From Microbacterium binotii (lineage in GTDB: Bacteria; Actinomycetota; Actinomycetes; Actinomycetales; Microbacteriaceae), in contig NZ_CP090347.1 of NCBI RefSeq assembly GCF_021398715.1, forward strand, positions 620,001 to 684,000: a stretch of DNA of 64,000 nt. The letters are read 5' to 3'. The position numbers and the translations under genes were made by a program. Positions within the stretch are counted from its first letter, which is position 1; every line of letters starts with the position of its first letter. Shown here in pieces: positions 17,234-26,638 of the stretch. The notes beneath the pieces were generated by a model. That model searched no databases, was not told the DNA's origin, and saw only the letters and a list, made by a program, of their open reading frames with translations.

Positions 17234-19237
17234 TCAGGCGAGGGCGGCGCGGGCCGAGACGGTGCGGCGACGGGAGACGACGATCGTGGTGGCCACGAGC
17301 GACAGCAGCAGCCACACGACGAGGGCGGTGACGCCGGCCGTCACCCCGCCGGCGCTCGTGAGCGCGCCGAGCATGGCGGCGTAGGCGGGCTGCACCGGCA
17401 GCACGGAGGCGATCGAGGTCAGCACGCCGGGGACCGTGGAGACGACTCCCGTGGCCACGACGAACGCGCCGATGATCGCTCCGATCCATCGGCCTGCACC
17501 GCCGAAGACGGCCACAAGAGCCTGGTTCACGCCGGCGAAGGCGACCCCGGCGACCACGCAGATCGCCGCGAAGATCGACCAGTCCGCCCAGTCGTAGCTC
17601 GCCGCCAACTGCACGACCCCGGCGACGAGCAGACCCTGCACGGCGCCGAGGACGGCTCCGGGGGCGAAGGCGCGCAGCGCGAGCGTCACCGAGGACCGGC
17701 GGCTCGTCAGCGCCCGTGCGGACACCGCCTGGAACGCCACGTACGATCCGAGACCGCCGAACCAGAGCACCAGGGCGGTGAGCAGCGGGATGGCCGCCGC
17801 GCCGAAGAGGTTCGAGCCGATGCCCTGCGCCGAGACGGGCTCGGCGACGACGGATGCGGTCTGCTGCGCCTGCTCGTCGGTGTACGTCGGGACCTGGTCC
17901 ACGGCCGTGTCCAGCCCGGTCGCGAGCGAACCCGCGCCGCTCGAGAGCTGGGTCACGCCGTCGGCGAGCGACGTGGCGCCGGTGGATGCCTGGTCCGCTC
18001 CGCTCGCCAGGGCGCTCGCGCCGCCGGCGAGCTGTGAGACCCCGCTCGAGAGCTGGGCCGCGCCGGCCGCGAGCTGGTCGGCGCCGGTGGCGAGGCCGCC
18101 CGCGCCCGACTGCAGGTCGCGCGCGCCGGCGGCGGCTTGCGCGATGCCCGCGCTCGTGTCCGTCATCAGCTTGTCGATGCCGTCGGCCGTGCCCTGGCCG
18201 TAGCCGGCGGCGGTTCCCGCCGCCGTGCCGACGCCCGCGACGGTGCCGGGGGTCGGGTTCTCGGGGTCGCCGATCGTGGCGGCGAGCTCGGCGCACAGGG
18301 TCGCCGTGGGGCCGTACGTCACGAAGCACTCCTGGACCAGGCCGCCGAGCGTCGTGCCGAGCTTCTTCGTCTGCGTCAGCGCGCTGTTCGCGGCCGTCGT
18401 CGTGGCGGCGGCCGCGTTCTTGAGGTCCTGGTTCACCACGGCGCCGGATGCGGCGTCGAGACCGGCCTCGAGAGCGCCGGCACCGTCGGAGAGCTGGCGC
18501 GCACCGGATGCGAGCTGCTGCGCGCCGCCGGGCAGCGCGGCGGCTCCCGTGGCGGCCTGCGAGGCGCCGGAGGCGAGCTGGTCGGCGCCCGTGGCGAGCT
18601 GACCGACGCCGCTGGACAGCTCGGTCGCGCCCTGGGCGGCGCTCGCCGAACCGTCGGCCAGCTGTTGTGCACCGTTCGCCGCGTCGCCCAGCTGGTCGTG
18701 CAGCGTCGTGAAGCCCAGCAGCACGTTCGTCAGGTACTGCTTCGAGACGGCGCTGCCGAACACGGATGCGGCCGTCTGCGTGATCTGCGCGGTGATCGCC
18801 TGGTCGACCACGCGTCCGTCCGGCGCGCTCTCGACCGAGATCGTCGCCTGCTCCGGGGTCGAGCCGGGGGCGGTGGAGGTTGCGGCGGCTGAGAAGTTCT
18901 CGGGGATCGTGATGACCGCGCTGTAGGTGCCGTCGGCGAGGCCCGCCGCCGCATCCTCATCGTTGGAGATCGTCCAGTCGATGTTGCTCGGCACGTCCGA
19001 CGAGCCCTCGACGAGTCCCGCGGTGAGCTGGCGTCCGAGCGGTGCGAGCTGCCCGTCGATCTCCACCGGCTTGTCGTCGTTCACGATCGCCGCCGACATG
19101 TTCTCGAGTCGTTCGACCGGGTTGTAGAGGGCGGCCACGAGGAGCCCGCCGATGACGACGGGCAGCAGCACGATCCCGAGGACCGTCAGCCAGGTGACGG
19201 GACGTCGGGCGTGGGAGCGTTCGATGGGGAAGGTCAT
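17234..19237 (-). CDS. YhgE/Pip-family membrane protein
   Basis: 667 residues. An N-terminal helix (TWLTVLGIVLLPVVIGGLL) precedes the YhgE/Pip external region, which has many repeats of the form QLASGAxQLxxGA (about 190-430), probably a long helical stalk. Five or six C-terminal helices of ABC-2 permease type follow. Family members act as export or ESX-linked membrane components; the exact cargo is unknown. The ATG at 19237 overlaps the MMPL stop (4 nt), so it is co-translated with that pump under the TetR regulator. The long open frame upstream is a shadow of the MMPL gene. Confidence 0.88.
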   Translation of the reverse strand: MTFPIERSHARRPVTWLTVLGIVLLPVVIGGLLVAALYNPVERLENMSAAIVNDDKPVEIDGQLAPLGRQLTAGLVEGSSDVPSNIDWTISNDEDAAAGLADGTYSAVITIPENFSAAATSTAPGSTPEQATISVESAPDGRVVDQAITAQITQTAASVFGSAVSKQYLTNVLLGFTTLHDQLGDAANGAQQLADGSASAAQGATELSSGVGQLATGADQLASGASQAATGAAALPGGAQQLASGARQLSDGAGALEAGLDAASGAVVNQDLKNAAAATTTAANSALTQTKKLGTTLGGLVQECFVTYGPTATLCAELAATIGDPENPTPGTVAGVGTAAGTAAGYGQGTADGIDKLMTDTSAGIAQAAAGARDLQSGAGGLATGADQLAAGAAQLSSGVSQLAGGASALASGADQASTGATSLADGVTQLSSGAGSLATGLDTAVDQVPTYTDEQAQQTASVVAEPVSAQGIGSNLFGAAAIPLLTALVLWFGGLGSYVAFQAVSARALTSRRSSVTLALRAFAPGAVLGAVQGLLVAGVVQLAASYDWADWSIFAAICVVAGVAFAGVNQALVAVFGGAGRWIGAIIGAFVVATGVVSTVPGVLTSIASVLPVQPAYAAMLGALTSAGGVTAGVTALVVWLLLSLVATTIVVSRRRTVSARAALA

Positions 19238-22002
19238 GCGAGCACCTCCGCGGGAGCCGTGGGAAGGGTGACGGGTTCGCCGGTGCGGTACCCGGCGTCG
19301 GTGAGCAGCGTGCGTGCGGCGGCGATGTCGGATGCGGACCCCACGGCGGTGGCGATGAGCGTGAGCTGTCGCGCCGCGGCGTCGCGCAGCAGCGCCAGAG
19401 CCGTGTCGCGTTCGGTGTGGGGCAGTCGCTCGAGGCGGTCGATGCCGTCGACCACGACGACCGCGGGAGAGCCCGACAGTGCGTGTCGGAGGTCGTCGAC
19501 GGGGTCGGATGCGGTGGCCAGCAGCGCCATCCCGGCGCGCGCCCGCACCCAAGCGCCGCGCTCGGGCAGCAGGTGGCCCGCGACCCGGAGACGTCCCTCG
19601 CTCGGGCTCAGCCGGCCCGCCAGGACGAGGGTCAGTGCGTGCGTCGCGGCGGGATCCTCCGCCGCGACCACGAGCGCCTCGCCGGGGTCGACGGTCGCGT
19701 CCACGGGACCGAACACGGGCCTCGCGTCGGTGCGCAGGGCGAGCCTGTCGGCGACGACGACGGCCGAGCCGGTGCTCGCCCAATCGCGCAGCGACAGCTC
19801 CCGTTCGACGGCCTCGCCCTCGATGTCGAAGTGCGGCAGGACGCGCTCCAGCCATTTCGGCATCCACCAGGCCTTGTCTCCGAGCAGCGCCATGACGGCG
19901 GGGACGAGCGTCATGCGCACGAGGAACGCGTCGATGGCGATTCCCGTCGCGAGCCCGAGGGCGATCGGTTTGAGGTTCGAATCGCCCTCGGGGACGAACG
20001 CCGCGAACACGGCGAACATGATGATGGCGGCGGCCGTCACCACGCGGGCGGACGCGGTGTAGCCGCTGCGCACGGCCTCCAGCGCGATCTCGCGCGCCGG
20101 GCGATGCGGGTTGTCGCGGCGGGCGTGCACGAAGTCCTCCCGCATCCGGGACACGAGGAACACCTCGTAGTCCATCGCGAGCCCGAACAGCACGCCCATC
20201 AGCACGATCGGCATGAAGCTGATGACGGGCCCGACACGCGCCACGTGCAGGAGGTCGGCGAACCAGCCCCACTCGAACACGGCCGCGACGACGCCGAACG
20301 ACGCGGCGACCGAGAGCAGGTAGCCGAGCGCCGCCTTGACCGGCACCCAGATGGAGCGGAAGACGATCATCAGCAGGATGAGGGAGAGCCCGACGACGAA
20401 GATGCCGAAGGGCAGCAGCGCCGCCGACAGGCGGTCGGAGATGTCGATGGCCACGGCCGTGAAACCGGTGACCTGGAGATCGACGCCGTACTCGTCGAGC
20501 AGGCGGTCGTGCTGGGCGCGGAGCTCGCGCACGAGCTCGGCCGTGGCCGGGTCGTCGGGGGCGGTCTCCGGCACGATCTGCACGATGCCGGTGTCGGCCG
20601 CCTGGTTCGGGGTCGCGAGCGCGACCTCCTTCACGCCCGGGATGCGGGAGATCTCGTCGCCGAGGTCTTTCATGAGGGTGAGCGGGTCGGTCGAGGTCAC
20701 GATCGTCCCGGTCATGATGAGCGGTCCGTTGGCGCCGGGACCGAAGTGCTCGCTCGTCAGGTCGTAGGCGACGCGGGCCGGGTCGCCCTTCGGCAGCTGA
20801 CCGGCGTTGGGGAGGGCCAGCGCGAGGCTCGTCGCCGGGATCGCCGCCACGCCGAGCACCGCCACGACCGCGACGCTCGTCACGACGGGGTGGCGCGTCA
20901 CCATGGCCACCCATCGCGCCGCGAAGCCGCGCCGGGCGGGAGCTGCCGCATCCGCAGCCTGGCGCCGGTCGCGCCTGCGCCAGCCGCGCACGCGCCCCTT
21001 CACGAAGCCGAGCATCGCGGGGGTCAGCGTGACCGCGACGAGCACGGCGATCGCGACGGCGACCGCCGCCGCGACACCCATCGTCGTCAGGAACGGGATG
21101 CCGGCGAAGCCGAGGCCGATGAGTGCGATGAGCACCGTCATCCCGGCGAAGAGCACGGCGGAGCCGGCCGTGCCGGTCGCGCGAGCCGCGGACTCCTCGG
21201 GGTCCGCGCCCTCACGGACCTGATCCTGATGTCGGGAGATGATGAACAGCGCGTAGTCGATGCCCACCGCGAGGCCGAGCATGAGTGCGAGCAGCGGCGT
21301 CGTCGAGGACACCGAGGCGAAAGCGGTGGCCACGAAGATGAGCGCCATCGACAGCCCGACCCCGAGGATCGCGGTCATGAGCGGGAGCCCCGCCACGACG
21401 AACGACCGGAACGTCACGATCAGCACGACGAGCGCGATCAGCAGGCCGACGAGTTCGGTCACGGTGACGCCGGGCAGCGAGACGGCGAACAGATCGCCGC
21501 CGAGCGCGACCTGTGATCCCGCGGGGAGCTCGGGCTCCAATGCGTCGACCGTGGACTGCAGATCGGTGCGCGTGGACTCCGGCACGTCGGTCACCTGACC
21601 GTCGAACTGCATGCGCACGATCGCCGCGGTGTCGTCGTCGGAGAGGCTGCCGGTGATCGACGCGTCGTAGGGATCGGTGACCGCGAGAACGCCGTCGAGC
21701 TTCTCGATCGTTGCGATCGTGTCCTCGATGCGCGTGCGGTAGTCGTCGTCCGTGATCTTCGTGCCGTCGGCGGCGACCACGACGAACTGCGCGTTCGTGC
21801 CACTGACCTGGGGGAAGGTGCGCGAGAGCTGTTCCAGACCCGCCTGCGACTCGGTGCCGGGGATGGAGAACTTGTTGTCCGTGCCCTGCGAGAACAGTGC
21901 GGCGCCGGCGCCGGCGAGGGCGAGCAGCAGCAGCCAGGCGATCAGGACGCGCCACGGTCGGCGGTACGACCAGCGGCCGAGCGAGTACAGGAGCGTGGAC
22001 AC
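19234..22002 (-). CDS. MMPL-family transporter with fused degenerate ABC-ATPase-like domain
   Basis: 922 residues. The first ~730 are a complete MMPL/RND exporter: 12 hydrophobic segments, two external domains, and repeated proton-relay-type segments (LAVGIDYALFIISRHQD, FGLAMDYEVFLVSRMREDF). The last 190 residues (DNA 19237-19806) resemble an ABC nucleotide-binding domain: VDPGEALVV, LTLVLAGRLSPSEGRL, then Walker-B-like PAVVVVDGID. The P-loop reads AAEDPAATHALT, without GxxGxGKT, and no LSGGQ is seen, so ATPase activity is unlikely. GTG 22002 follows GGAGG at about 7 nt; the frame is open upstream but has no family match. Confidence 0.88.
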   Translation of the reverse strand: MSTLLYSLGRWSYRRPWRVLIAWLLLLALAGAGAALFSQGTDNKFSIPGTESQAGLEQLSRTFPQVSGTNAQFVVVAADGTKITDDDYRTRIEDTIATIEKLDGVLAVTDPYDASITGSLSDDDTAAIVRMQFDGQVTDVPESTRTDLQSTVDALEPELPAGSQVALGGDLFAVSLPGVTVTELVGLLIALVVLIVTFRSFVVAGLPLMTAILGVGLSMALIFVATAFASVSSTTPLLALMLGLAVGIDYALFIISRHQDQVREGADPEESAARATGTAGSAVLFAGMTVLIALIGLGFAGIPFLTTMGVAAAVAVAIAVLVAVTLTPAMLGFVKGRVRGWRRRDRRQAADAAAPARRGFAARWVAMVTRHPVVTSVAVVAVLGVAAIPATSLALALPNAGQLPKGDPARVAYDLTSEHFGPGANGPLIMTGTIVTSTDPLTLMKDLGDEISRIPGVKEVALATPNQAADTGIVQIVPETAPDDPATAELVRELRAQHDRLLDEYGVDLQVTGFTAVAIDISDRLSAALLPFGIFVVGLSLILLMIVFRSIWVPVKAALGYLLSVAASFGVVAAVFEWGWFADLLHVARVGPVISFMPIVLMGVLFGLAMDYEVFLVSRMREDFVHARRDNPHRPAREIALEAVRSGYTASARVVTAAAIIMFAVFAAFVPEGDSNLKPIALGLATGIAIDAFLVRMTLVPAVMALLGDKAWWMPKWLERVLPHFDIEGEAVERELSLRDWASTGSAVVVADRLALRTDARPVFGPVDATVDPGEALVVAAEDPAATHALTLVLAGRLSPSEGRLRVAGHLLPERGAWVRARAGMALLATASDPVDDLRHALSGSPAVVVVDGIDRLERLPHTERDTALALLRDAAARQLTLIATAVGSASDIAAARTLLTDAGYRTGEPVTLPTAPAEVLA

Positions 22003-22038
22003 CGGCGCCTCCGTGGGTCGAGGTGATCGGGCGGGTTC

Positions 22039-22071
22039 GATACGGGAGTGTATCCGATACAACTGTGTATC
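22039..22071. promoter_or_regulatory. tandem TetR operators in the divergent promoter region
   Basis: Two 16-bp palindromes of the form GATAC-N6-GTATC, at 22039-22054 and 22056-22071, separated by one base. They sit between the MMPL start and the tetR gene, as expected for an autoregulating TetR repressor. Seen directly; binding is inferred. Confidence 0.75.
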
Positions 22072-22140
22072 CTAGAGTCGCCTCCGTGGTGAACCTGGGC
22101 GATCGATGAAAGCCACATGGACGTGGTGGAAGGAGAGATC

Positions 22141-22764
22141 GTGACGCAACCTGCCGTGCCCCGAAGCCGGGAGAACACCCGCGCGCGGCTGCTCGCCGCC
22201 GCATCCGAGGTGTTCGCCGAGCTGGGCCTGGAAGGCGCATCCGTCGAAGCGATCTGCGAGCGCGCCGGCTTCACGCGCGGCGCTTTCTACTCCAACTTCG
22301 CCTCGAAGGAGGAGCTGCTGCTCGGGCTGATGCAGCAGGTCGCCGACCAGAAGTTGGAGCAGGTGACAGAGCGGGTGCGAGAGCTCGGCGAGGACACCTC
22401 GGTCGACCGCAGCGTCGCCGAGCTCGTCACGAGCGTCCTCGATGTCGGAACCGACGTGCCATCGGGTGTCGTGCTGATGAGCGAGATCCGCACGAACGCG
22501 ATGCGCGACGAGCGGCTCGCCGGGGCCTACCTCGCCTGGGAGTCGGCCATGGCGGAGCGGGTCGCGGAGATCATCGGCGATATCGCGGGTGCCTACCGGC
22601 TGCGCCTGCGGATCCCCGCGATCGAGTTCGCACGCCTCATCCTCGACGTGTGGGACGCCACCTGCGCCTTCGCGGTGATCTCGGGCCTTGCGCCCCTGGC
22701 CGCCAAAGACCTGCTGACCCAGCGCACGGCGACGCTGGCGGCGGCGGTCACGGACGCGGAGTGA
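22141..22764 (+). CDS. TetR-family regulator of the MMPL/YhgE pair
   Basis: 207 residues. The N-terminal HTH is typical: TRARLLAAASEVFAELG, then ASVEAICERAGFTRGAFYSNFASKEELL. The C-terminal half is a helical ligand/dimer domain with no predictable ligand. GTG 22141 has AAGGAGA about 6 nt upstream; the ATG at 22117 would add 8 residues and lacks such a site. It is divergent from the exporter with two palindromes between, so it probably represses both. The 3' end overlaps menC by 17 bp, tail to tail. Confidence 0.9.
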   Translation: MTQPAVPRSRENTRARLLAAASEVFAELGLEGASVEAICERAGFTRGAFYSNFASKEELLLGLMQQVADQKLEQVTERVRELGEDTSVDRSVAELVTSVLDVGTDVPSGVVLMSEIRTNAMRDERLAGAYLAWESAMAERVAEIIGDIAGAYRLRLRIPAIEFARLILDVWDATCAFAVISGLAPLAAKDLLTQRTATLAAAVTDAE

Positions 22765-23749
22765 GCTCCGCGCCGCTGACGAGCCCGTAGCAGCGCTCGA
22801 GGCGCTCCTCCCACCAGACGCGGCGGGCGGACGGGGCGGCATAGCTGTCCAACAGGTCGGCGTCCGGCACCGCGCGCCGCACCTCGATCGCGCCGTCGGC
22901 GGCGCGCAGCGGCTCGGCGGTCACGTCGGCCGCCAGCAGCGACGCGGTGCCCAATCCGCAGTCGTAGTCCAGCGCGGGCAGCGCTGCCGCGAGGGCGAGC
23001 CCCATGCCGAGCCCCACCGAGGTGTCCAGGGCGCTCGAGACGACGGCGGGCAGCCCCGCATCCGCGACGATCCGCAGCGCCCGGCGCACACCGCCGAGCG
23101 GCGCCGCCTTGACGACCAGCAGATCGGCCGCCTGCTCCCGGGCGACGCGCAGCGGATCCACGGCCTTGCGCACGCTCTCGTCGGCGGCGATGTCGATGCC
23201 GGAACGGTGCACGCGCCAGCGGAGCTCGGCGAGCTCCGCCACGCTCGCGCACGGCTGTTCGGCGTACTCGAGGTCGTACTCGGCGAGTGCGCGCAGGGCG
23301 TGCTCCGCCTCGTCGACGTTCCACCCGCCGTTCGCGTCGATGCGGATGCGGCCGGCAGGGCCCATAGCGTCGCGCACCGCGGCGACGCGCGCGACGTCGT
23401 CGGCCAGGGTCTGCCCGGCCTCGGCGACCTTCACCTTCGCGGTGCGGCAGCCGTCGAAGTGACTGAGCACCTCCGCCACCGCGGATGCGGGAACGGCGGG
23501 GACGGTGGCGTTGACCGGGATGCGGGTGCGTACCGCATCCGGCTGCGGGTTCCAGGCGAAGTCGATCGCCGCGGCCAGCCACGTCGCCGCCTCGTCATCG
23601 TCGTACTCGGTGAAGGGGGAGAACTCCGCCCACCCGGCGGGTCCCTCGAACAGGAGCGCCTCGCGTACGTCGATGCCGCGGAAGCGCGTGCGCAGCGGAA
23701 GCGCGACGACATGGAGGTTCGAGCGGATGTCGGCCAGTGCGGGAGTCAC
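22748..23749 (-). CDS. menC: o-succinylbenzoate synthase
   Basis: 333 residues of the enolase superfamily. Dehydrates SHCHC to o-succinylbenzoate in menaquinone synthesis. Catalytic pattern: Lys pair in AKVKVAE, metal ligands in RIDANGG, YAEQP and ADESVR, and the second lysine in VVKAAPLGG. GTG 23749 (VTPALADIRSN) is preferred; the ATG at 23785 would overlap the divergent LLM gene start. It lies apart from the other men genes in orientation but heads the cluster. Confidence 0.93.
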   Translation of the reverse strand: MTPALADIRSNLHVVALPLRTRFRGIDVREALLFEGPAGWAEFSPFTEYDDDEAATWLAAAIDFAWNPQPDAVRTRIPVNATVPAVPASAVAEVLSHFDGCRTAKVKVAEAGQTLADDVARVAAVRDAMGPAGRIRIDANGGWNVDEAEHALRALAEYDLEYAEQPCASVAELAELRWRVHRSGIDIAADESVRKAVDPLRVAREQAADLLVVKAAPLGGVRRALRIVADAGLPAVVSSALDTSVGLGMGLALAAALPALDYDCGLGTASLLAADVTAEPLRAADGAIEVRRAVPDADLLDSYAAPSARRVWWEERLERCYGLVSGAELTPRP

Positions 23750-23771
23750 CGCTCCATTGTGCGGGCGGTCG

Positions 23772-23777
23772 TAGGCT
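23772..23777 (+). promoter_or_regulatory. -10 box of the LLM oxidoreductase/menB unit, leaderless
   Basis: TAGGCT lies 6 nt before the ATG at 23784. Confidence 0.55.
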
Positions 23778-23783
23778 GACGGC

Positions 23784-24581
23784 ATGCCTCTTCTCGATAC
23801 TCCCGTCCGCCTCGGGCTCCAGCTCCAGCCGCAGCACGCCGCCTACTCCGACATCCGCGACGCCGTCGTGCGGTTCGAGGACATGGGCGTGGACATCCTG
23901 TTCAACTGGGACCACTTCTACCCGCTGCACGGCGACCCGGACGGCGCGCACTTCGAGTCCTGGACCATGCTCGCCGCGTGGGCGGAGCAGACCGAGCGCG
24001 TCGAGTTCGGCGCCCTCGTGAACTGCAACAGCTACCGCAACCCGGATCTGCAGGCGGACATGGCCCGCACGATCGACCACATCAGCGCCAAGGGCGGCGA
24101 GGGGCGATTCATCTTCGGCACGGGCTCGGGCTGGTTCCAGCGCGACTACGACGAGTACGGCTACGAGTTCGGCACCGCCGGCTCGCGGCTGAACGACCTC
24201 GCCGACGGCCTCGCGCGCGTGACGACGCGGTGGGGCAAGCTGAACCCGGCGCCGACCCGCCGCATCCCGATCCTCATCGGCGGCGCGGGCGAGCAGAAGA
24301 CGCTACGTCTCGTCGCGCGTCACGCCGACATCTGGCACAGCTTCGTCGCGCCGGAGGACATCGCGCACAAGATCGGCGTGATCGAGAAGTGGGCCGAGAC
24401 CGAGGGCCGCGACGTCTCGAACCTCATCATCTCGAACGAGCTCAAGGATCGCGACGAGGAGTACGCCGACGCGCTGTTCGCGGCGGGCGTGCGCACCTTC
24501 ACGCTCGGGCTCAACGGCCCCGACTACGACCCGGAGATCGCTCGCCGCTGGCTGCGCTGGCGCGACGCGAAGAACGGCTGA
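23784..24581 (+). CDS. LLM-class F420-dependent oxidoreductase
   Basis: 265 residues of the luciferase-like monooxygenase (TIM-barrel) superfamily, coenzyme F420 subgroup judging by overall pattern: RLGLQLQPQ, FNWDHFYPL, FGALVNCNSYRNPDLQADMARTIDHIS and FGTGSGWFQRDY. The substrate is unknown. It sits between menC and menB, 2 bp before menB, so it is co-transcribed with menaquinone genes. A direct role in quinone chemistry is possible but unproven. Confidence 0.85.
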   Translation: MPLLDTPVRLGLQLQPQHAAYSDIRDAVVRFEDMGVDILFNWDHFYPLHGDPDGAHFESWTMLAAWAEQTERVEFGALVNCNSYRNPDLQADMARTIDHISAKGGEGRFIFGTGSGWFQRDYDEYGYEFGTAGSRLNDLADGLARVTTRWGKLNPAPTRRIPILIGGAGEQKTLRLVARHADIWHSFVAPEDIAHKIGVIEKWAETEGRDVSNLIISNELKDRDEEYADALFAAGVRTFTLGLNGPDYDPEIARRWLRWRDAKNG

Positions 24582-24583
24582 GC

Positions 24584-25486
24584 ATGACCGTCTCCGAACT
24601 GTTCGACCCGGCGGAGTGGGAACTCGCCCCGGGGGCGGATTCCTACACCGACATCACGGCGCACGTCTCGCGCGACGGCCGCATCGCGCGCGTCGCGTTC
24701 GACCGCCCCGAGGTGCGGAACGCCTTCCGCCCGCACACGGTGGACGAGCTGTACCGCGCGTTGGATGCGGCTCGCCAGAACCCTCGCATCGGGGTCGTGC
24801 TGCTCACGGGCAACGGCCCGAGCCCGAAGGACGGCGGCTGGGCCTTCTGCTCCGGCGGCGACCAGCGCATCCGCGGGCGCGACGGCTACAAGTACTCCGA
24901 GGACGAGACCACGGTCGCCGATCCGGCACGGGCCGGGCGCCTGCACATCCTCGAGGTCCAGCGCCTGATCCGGTTCATGCCGAAGGTCGTCATCGCCGTG
25001 ATCCCCGGCTGGGCGGCCGGCGGCGGGCACTCGCTGCACATCGTCGCCGACCTGTCGATCGCCTCGGCCGAGCACGGCCGGTTCAAGCAGACGGATGCGG
25101 ATGTGGGCTCCTTCGACGCGGGCTACGGCTCGGCGTACATGGCTCGTCAGGTCGGTCAGAAGATCGCGCGCGAGGTGTTCTTCCTGGCGGAGGAGTACTC
25201 GGCGCAGCGCGCCTACGAGATGGGCGCGGTCAACCGGGTGGTGCCGCACGCCGACCTCGAGCGCGAGGCCATCGCGATGGCACGCACGATCCTCACCAAG
25301 TCTCCGACGGCGATCCGGATGCTGAAGTTCGCCTTCAACGCGGTCGACGACGGGCTCGTGGGGCAGCAGGTCTTCGCCGGCGAGGCGACCCGCCTGGCCT
25401 ACGGCACCGACGAGGCGGTCGAGGGGCGCGACGCGTTCCTGGAGAAGCGCGAGCCGGACTGGTCGCCCTACCCGTGGCACTACTGA
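24584..25486 (+). CDS. menB: 1,4-dihydroxy-2-naphthoyl-CoA synthase
   Basis: 300 residues of the crotonase fold. Closes the second ring of the naphthoquinone from OSB-CoA. The family hallmark FCSGGDQRIRG and the oxyanion-hole glycines in WAAGGGHSLH are present, plus TDADVGSFDAGYGSAYMAR and the C-terminal FLEKREPDWSPYPWHY. ATG at 24584, 2 nt after the previous stop. The 3' end overlaps menE by 13 bp. Confidence 0.95.
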   Translation: MTVSELFDPAEWELAPGADSYTDITAHVSRDGRIARVAFDRPEVRNAFRPHTVDELYRALDAARQNPRIGVVLLTGNGPSPKDGGWAFCSGGDQRIRGRDGYKYSEDETTVADPARAGRLHILEVQRLIRFMPKVVIAVIPGWAAGGGHSLHIVADLSIASAEHGRFKQTDADVGSFDAGYGSAYMARQVGQKIAREVFFLAEEYSAQRAYEMGAVNRVVPHADLEREAIAMARTILTKSPTAIRMLKFAFNAVDDGLVGQQVFAGEATRLAYGTDEAVEGRDAFLEKREPDWSPYPWHY

Positions 25487-26613
25487 CCGCCCGGCCCCCG
25501 TCGGCGCCGGGCGCCCGCGGGGTGCTGGGGGCGGTGCGCGCGGCGCTCGACGGCGCCGGTCCCGCCGTCCACCTCGGCGGCGCAGCGCCGGTGCCGGTGC
25601 CGGCGGGGGTCGCGGCGGTCGTCACGACCTCGGGGTCGACCGGCTACCCCAAGGACGTGCTGCTCAGCCGCAGCGCCCTCATCGCGAGCGCGAGCTCCAC
25701 CGCCGCGCGGATCGGGGAGGGCACGTGGTTGCTGGCGCTGCCCGCGACCTACGTGGCGGGGCTGCAGGTGCTCGTGCGCTCGCTGCTGGCGGGGCATGAA
25801 CCGGCGATCCTCGAGGGTCGCTTCTCGGTGGAGGGCTTCGTCGCCGCCGCGCGGGGCATGGCCTCCGCCGCGCACGGCGCACGCACGCCGACCTACACCT
25901 CGCTCGTTCCGGCGCAGGTGAACCAGCTGGTCGCCGCGGCCGACGCGCCTGAGGTGCGTGCGGCCCTCGCCTCGTTCGAGGCGATCCTCGTCGGCGGACA
26001 GGCGCTTCCGGACGCCGTGCGCGAGCGCGCCGCATCCCTCGGGGCGCGCATCGTGCGCACCTACGGGGCGAGTGAGACCAGCGGCGGATGCGTGTACGAC
26101 GGCGTTCCGCTGGACGGTGTGCGCGTGCGGATCGCGGACGGCGAGGTGCAGCTGTCGGGACCGATGCTCGCCGACGGGTACCGCGACGATCCCGAGCGCA
26201 CGGCCGCAGCCTTCGTGCGCGACGACGCGGGGCAGCGCTGGTACCGCACGGGTGACGCCGGTTCGTTCGAGGACAGACGCCTGCGGGTCGCCGGCCGTCT
26301 CGACAACGTGATCGTCTCCGGCGGGGTCAACGTGTCGCTCGACCGGGTCGAGCGCGTCGTGCGGGGACTCCCCGGATTCGCGGACGCGGTCGTGGTGGGC
26401 GCGGCGCACGAGCGGTGGGGTGAGACACCCGTCGTCGTCGTGCCGGGAGCGGATGCAGCCGCATCCGCGCGTCTGGACGAGGTGCGCGTGGCGGTCGGCG
26501 CCGACCTCGGAGCGCCGGCGCGACCCGATCGCATCGAGGTGGTTGCGAGCATCCCGCTGCTGGCCAGCGGCAAGCCGGACCGCCGGGCGCTGCGTGCGCT
26601 CATCGAGCGCTGA
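25474..26613 (+). CDS. menE: o-succinylbenzoate--CoA ligase
   Basis: 379 residues, short for the ANL superfamily but usual for actinobacterial MenE. The phosphate loop TTSGSTGYPKDVLLS is present, then YGASETSGGCVYDG, the hinge GDAGSFEDRRLRVAGR, and the catalytic lysine in LASGKPDRRAL. It makes OSB-CoA for MenB. GTG 25474 lies inside menB (13-bp overlap); this start keeps the protein close to the usual length. The frame is open much further upstream, but that part is the menB shadow. Confidence 0.9.
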   Translation: MALLTARPPSAPGARGVLGAVRAALDGAGPAVHLGGAAPVPVPAGVAAVVTTSGSTGYPKDVLLSRSALIASASSTAARIGEGTWLLALPATYVAGLQVLVRSLLAGHEPAILEGRFSVEGFVAAARGMASAAHGARTPTYTSLVPAQVNQLVAAADAPEVRAALASFEAILVGGQALPDAVRERAASLGARIVRTYGASETSGGCVYDGVPLDGVRVRIADGEVQLSGPMLADGYRDDPERTAAAFVRDDAGQRWYRTGDAGSFEDRRLRVAGRLDNVIVSGGVNVSLDRVERVVRGLPGFADAVVVGAAHERWGETPVVVVPGADAAASARLDEVRVAVGADLGAPARPDRIEVVASIPLLASGKPDRRALRALIER

Positions 26614-26624
26614 GGTCGCCGCAA

Positions 26625-26630
26625 TAGGAT
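26625..26630 (+). promoter_or_regulatory. -10 box of menA
   Basis: TAGGAT, 8 nt before the GTG at 26639. Confidence 0.45.
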
Positions 26631-26638
26631 TGTTGCTC

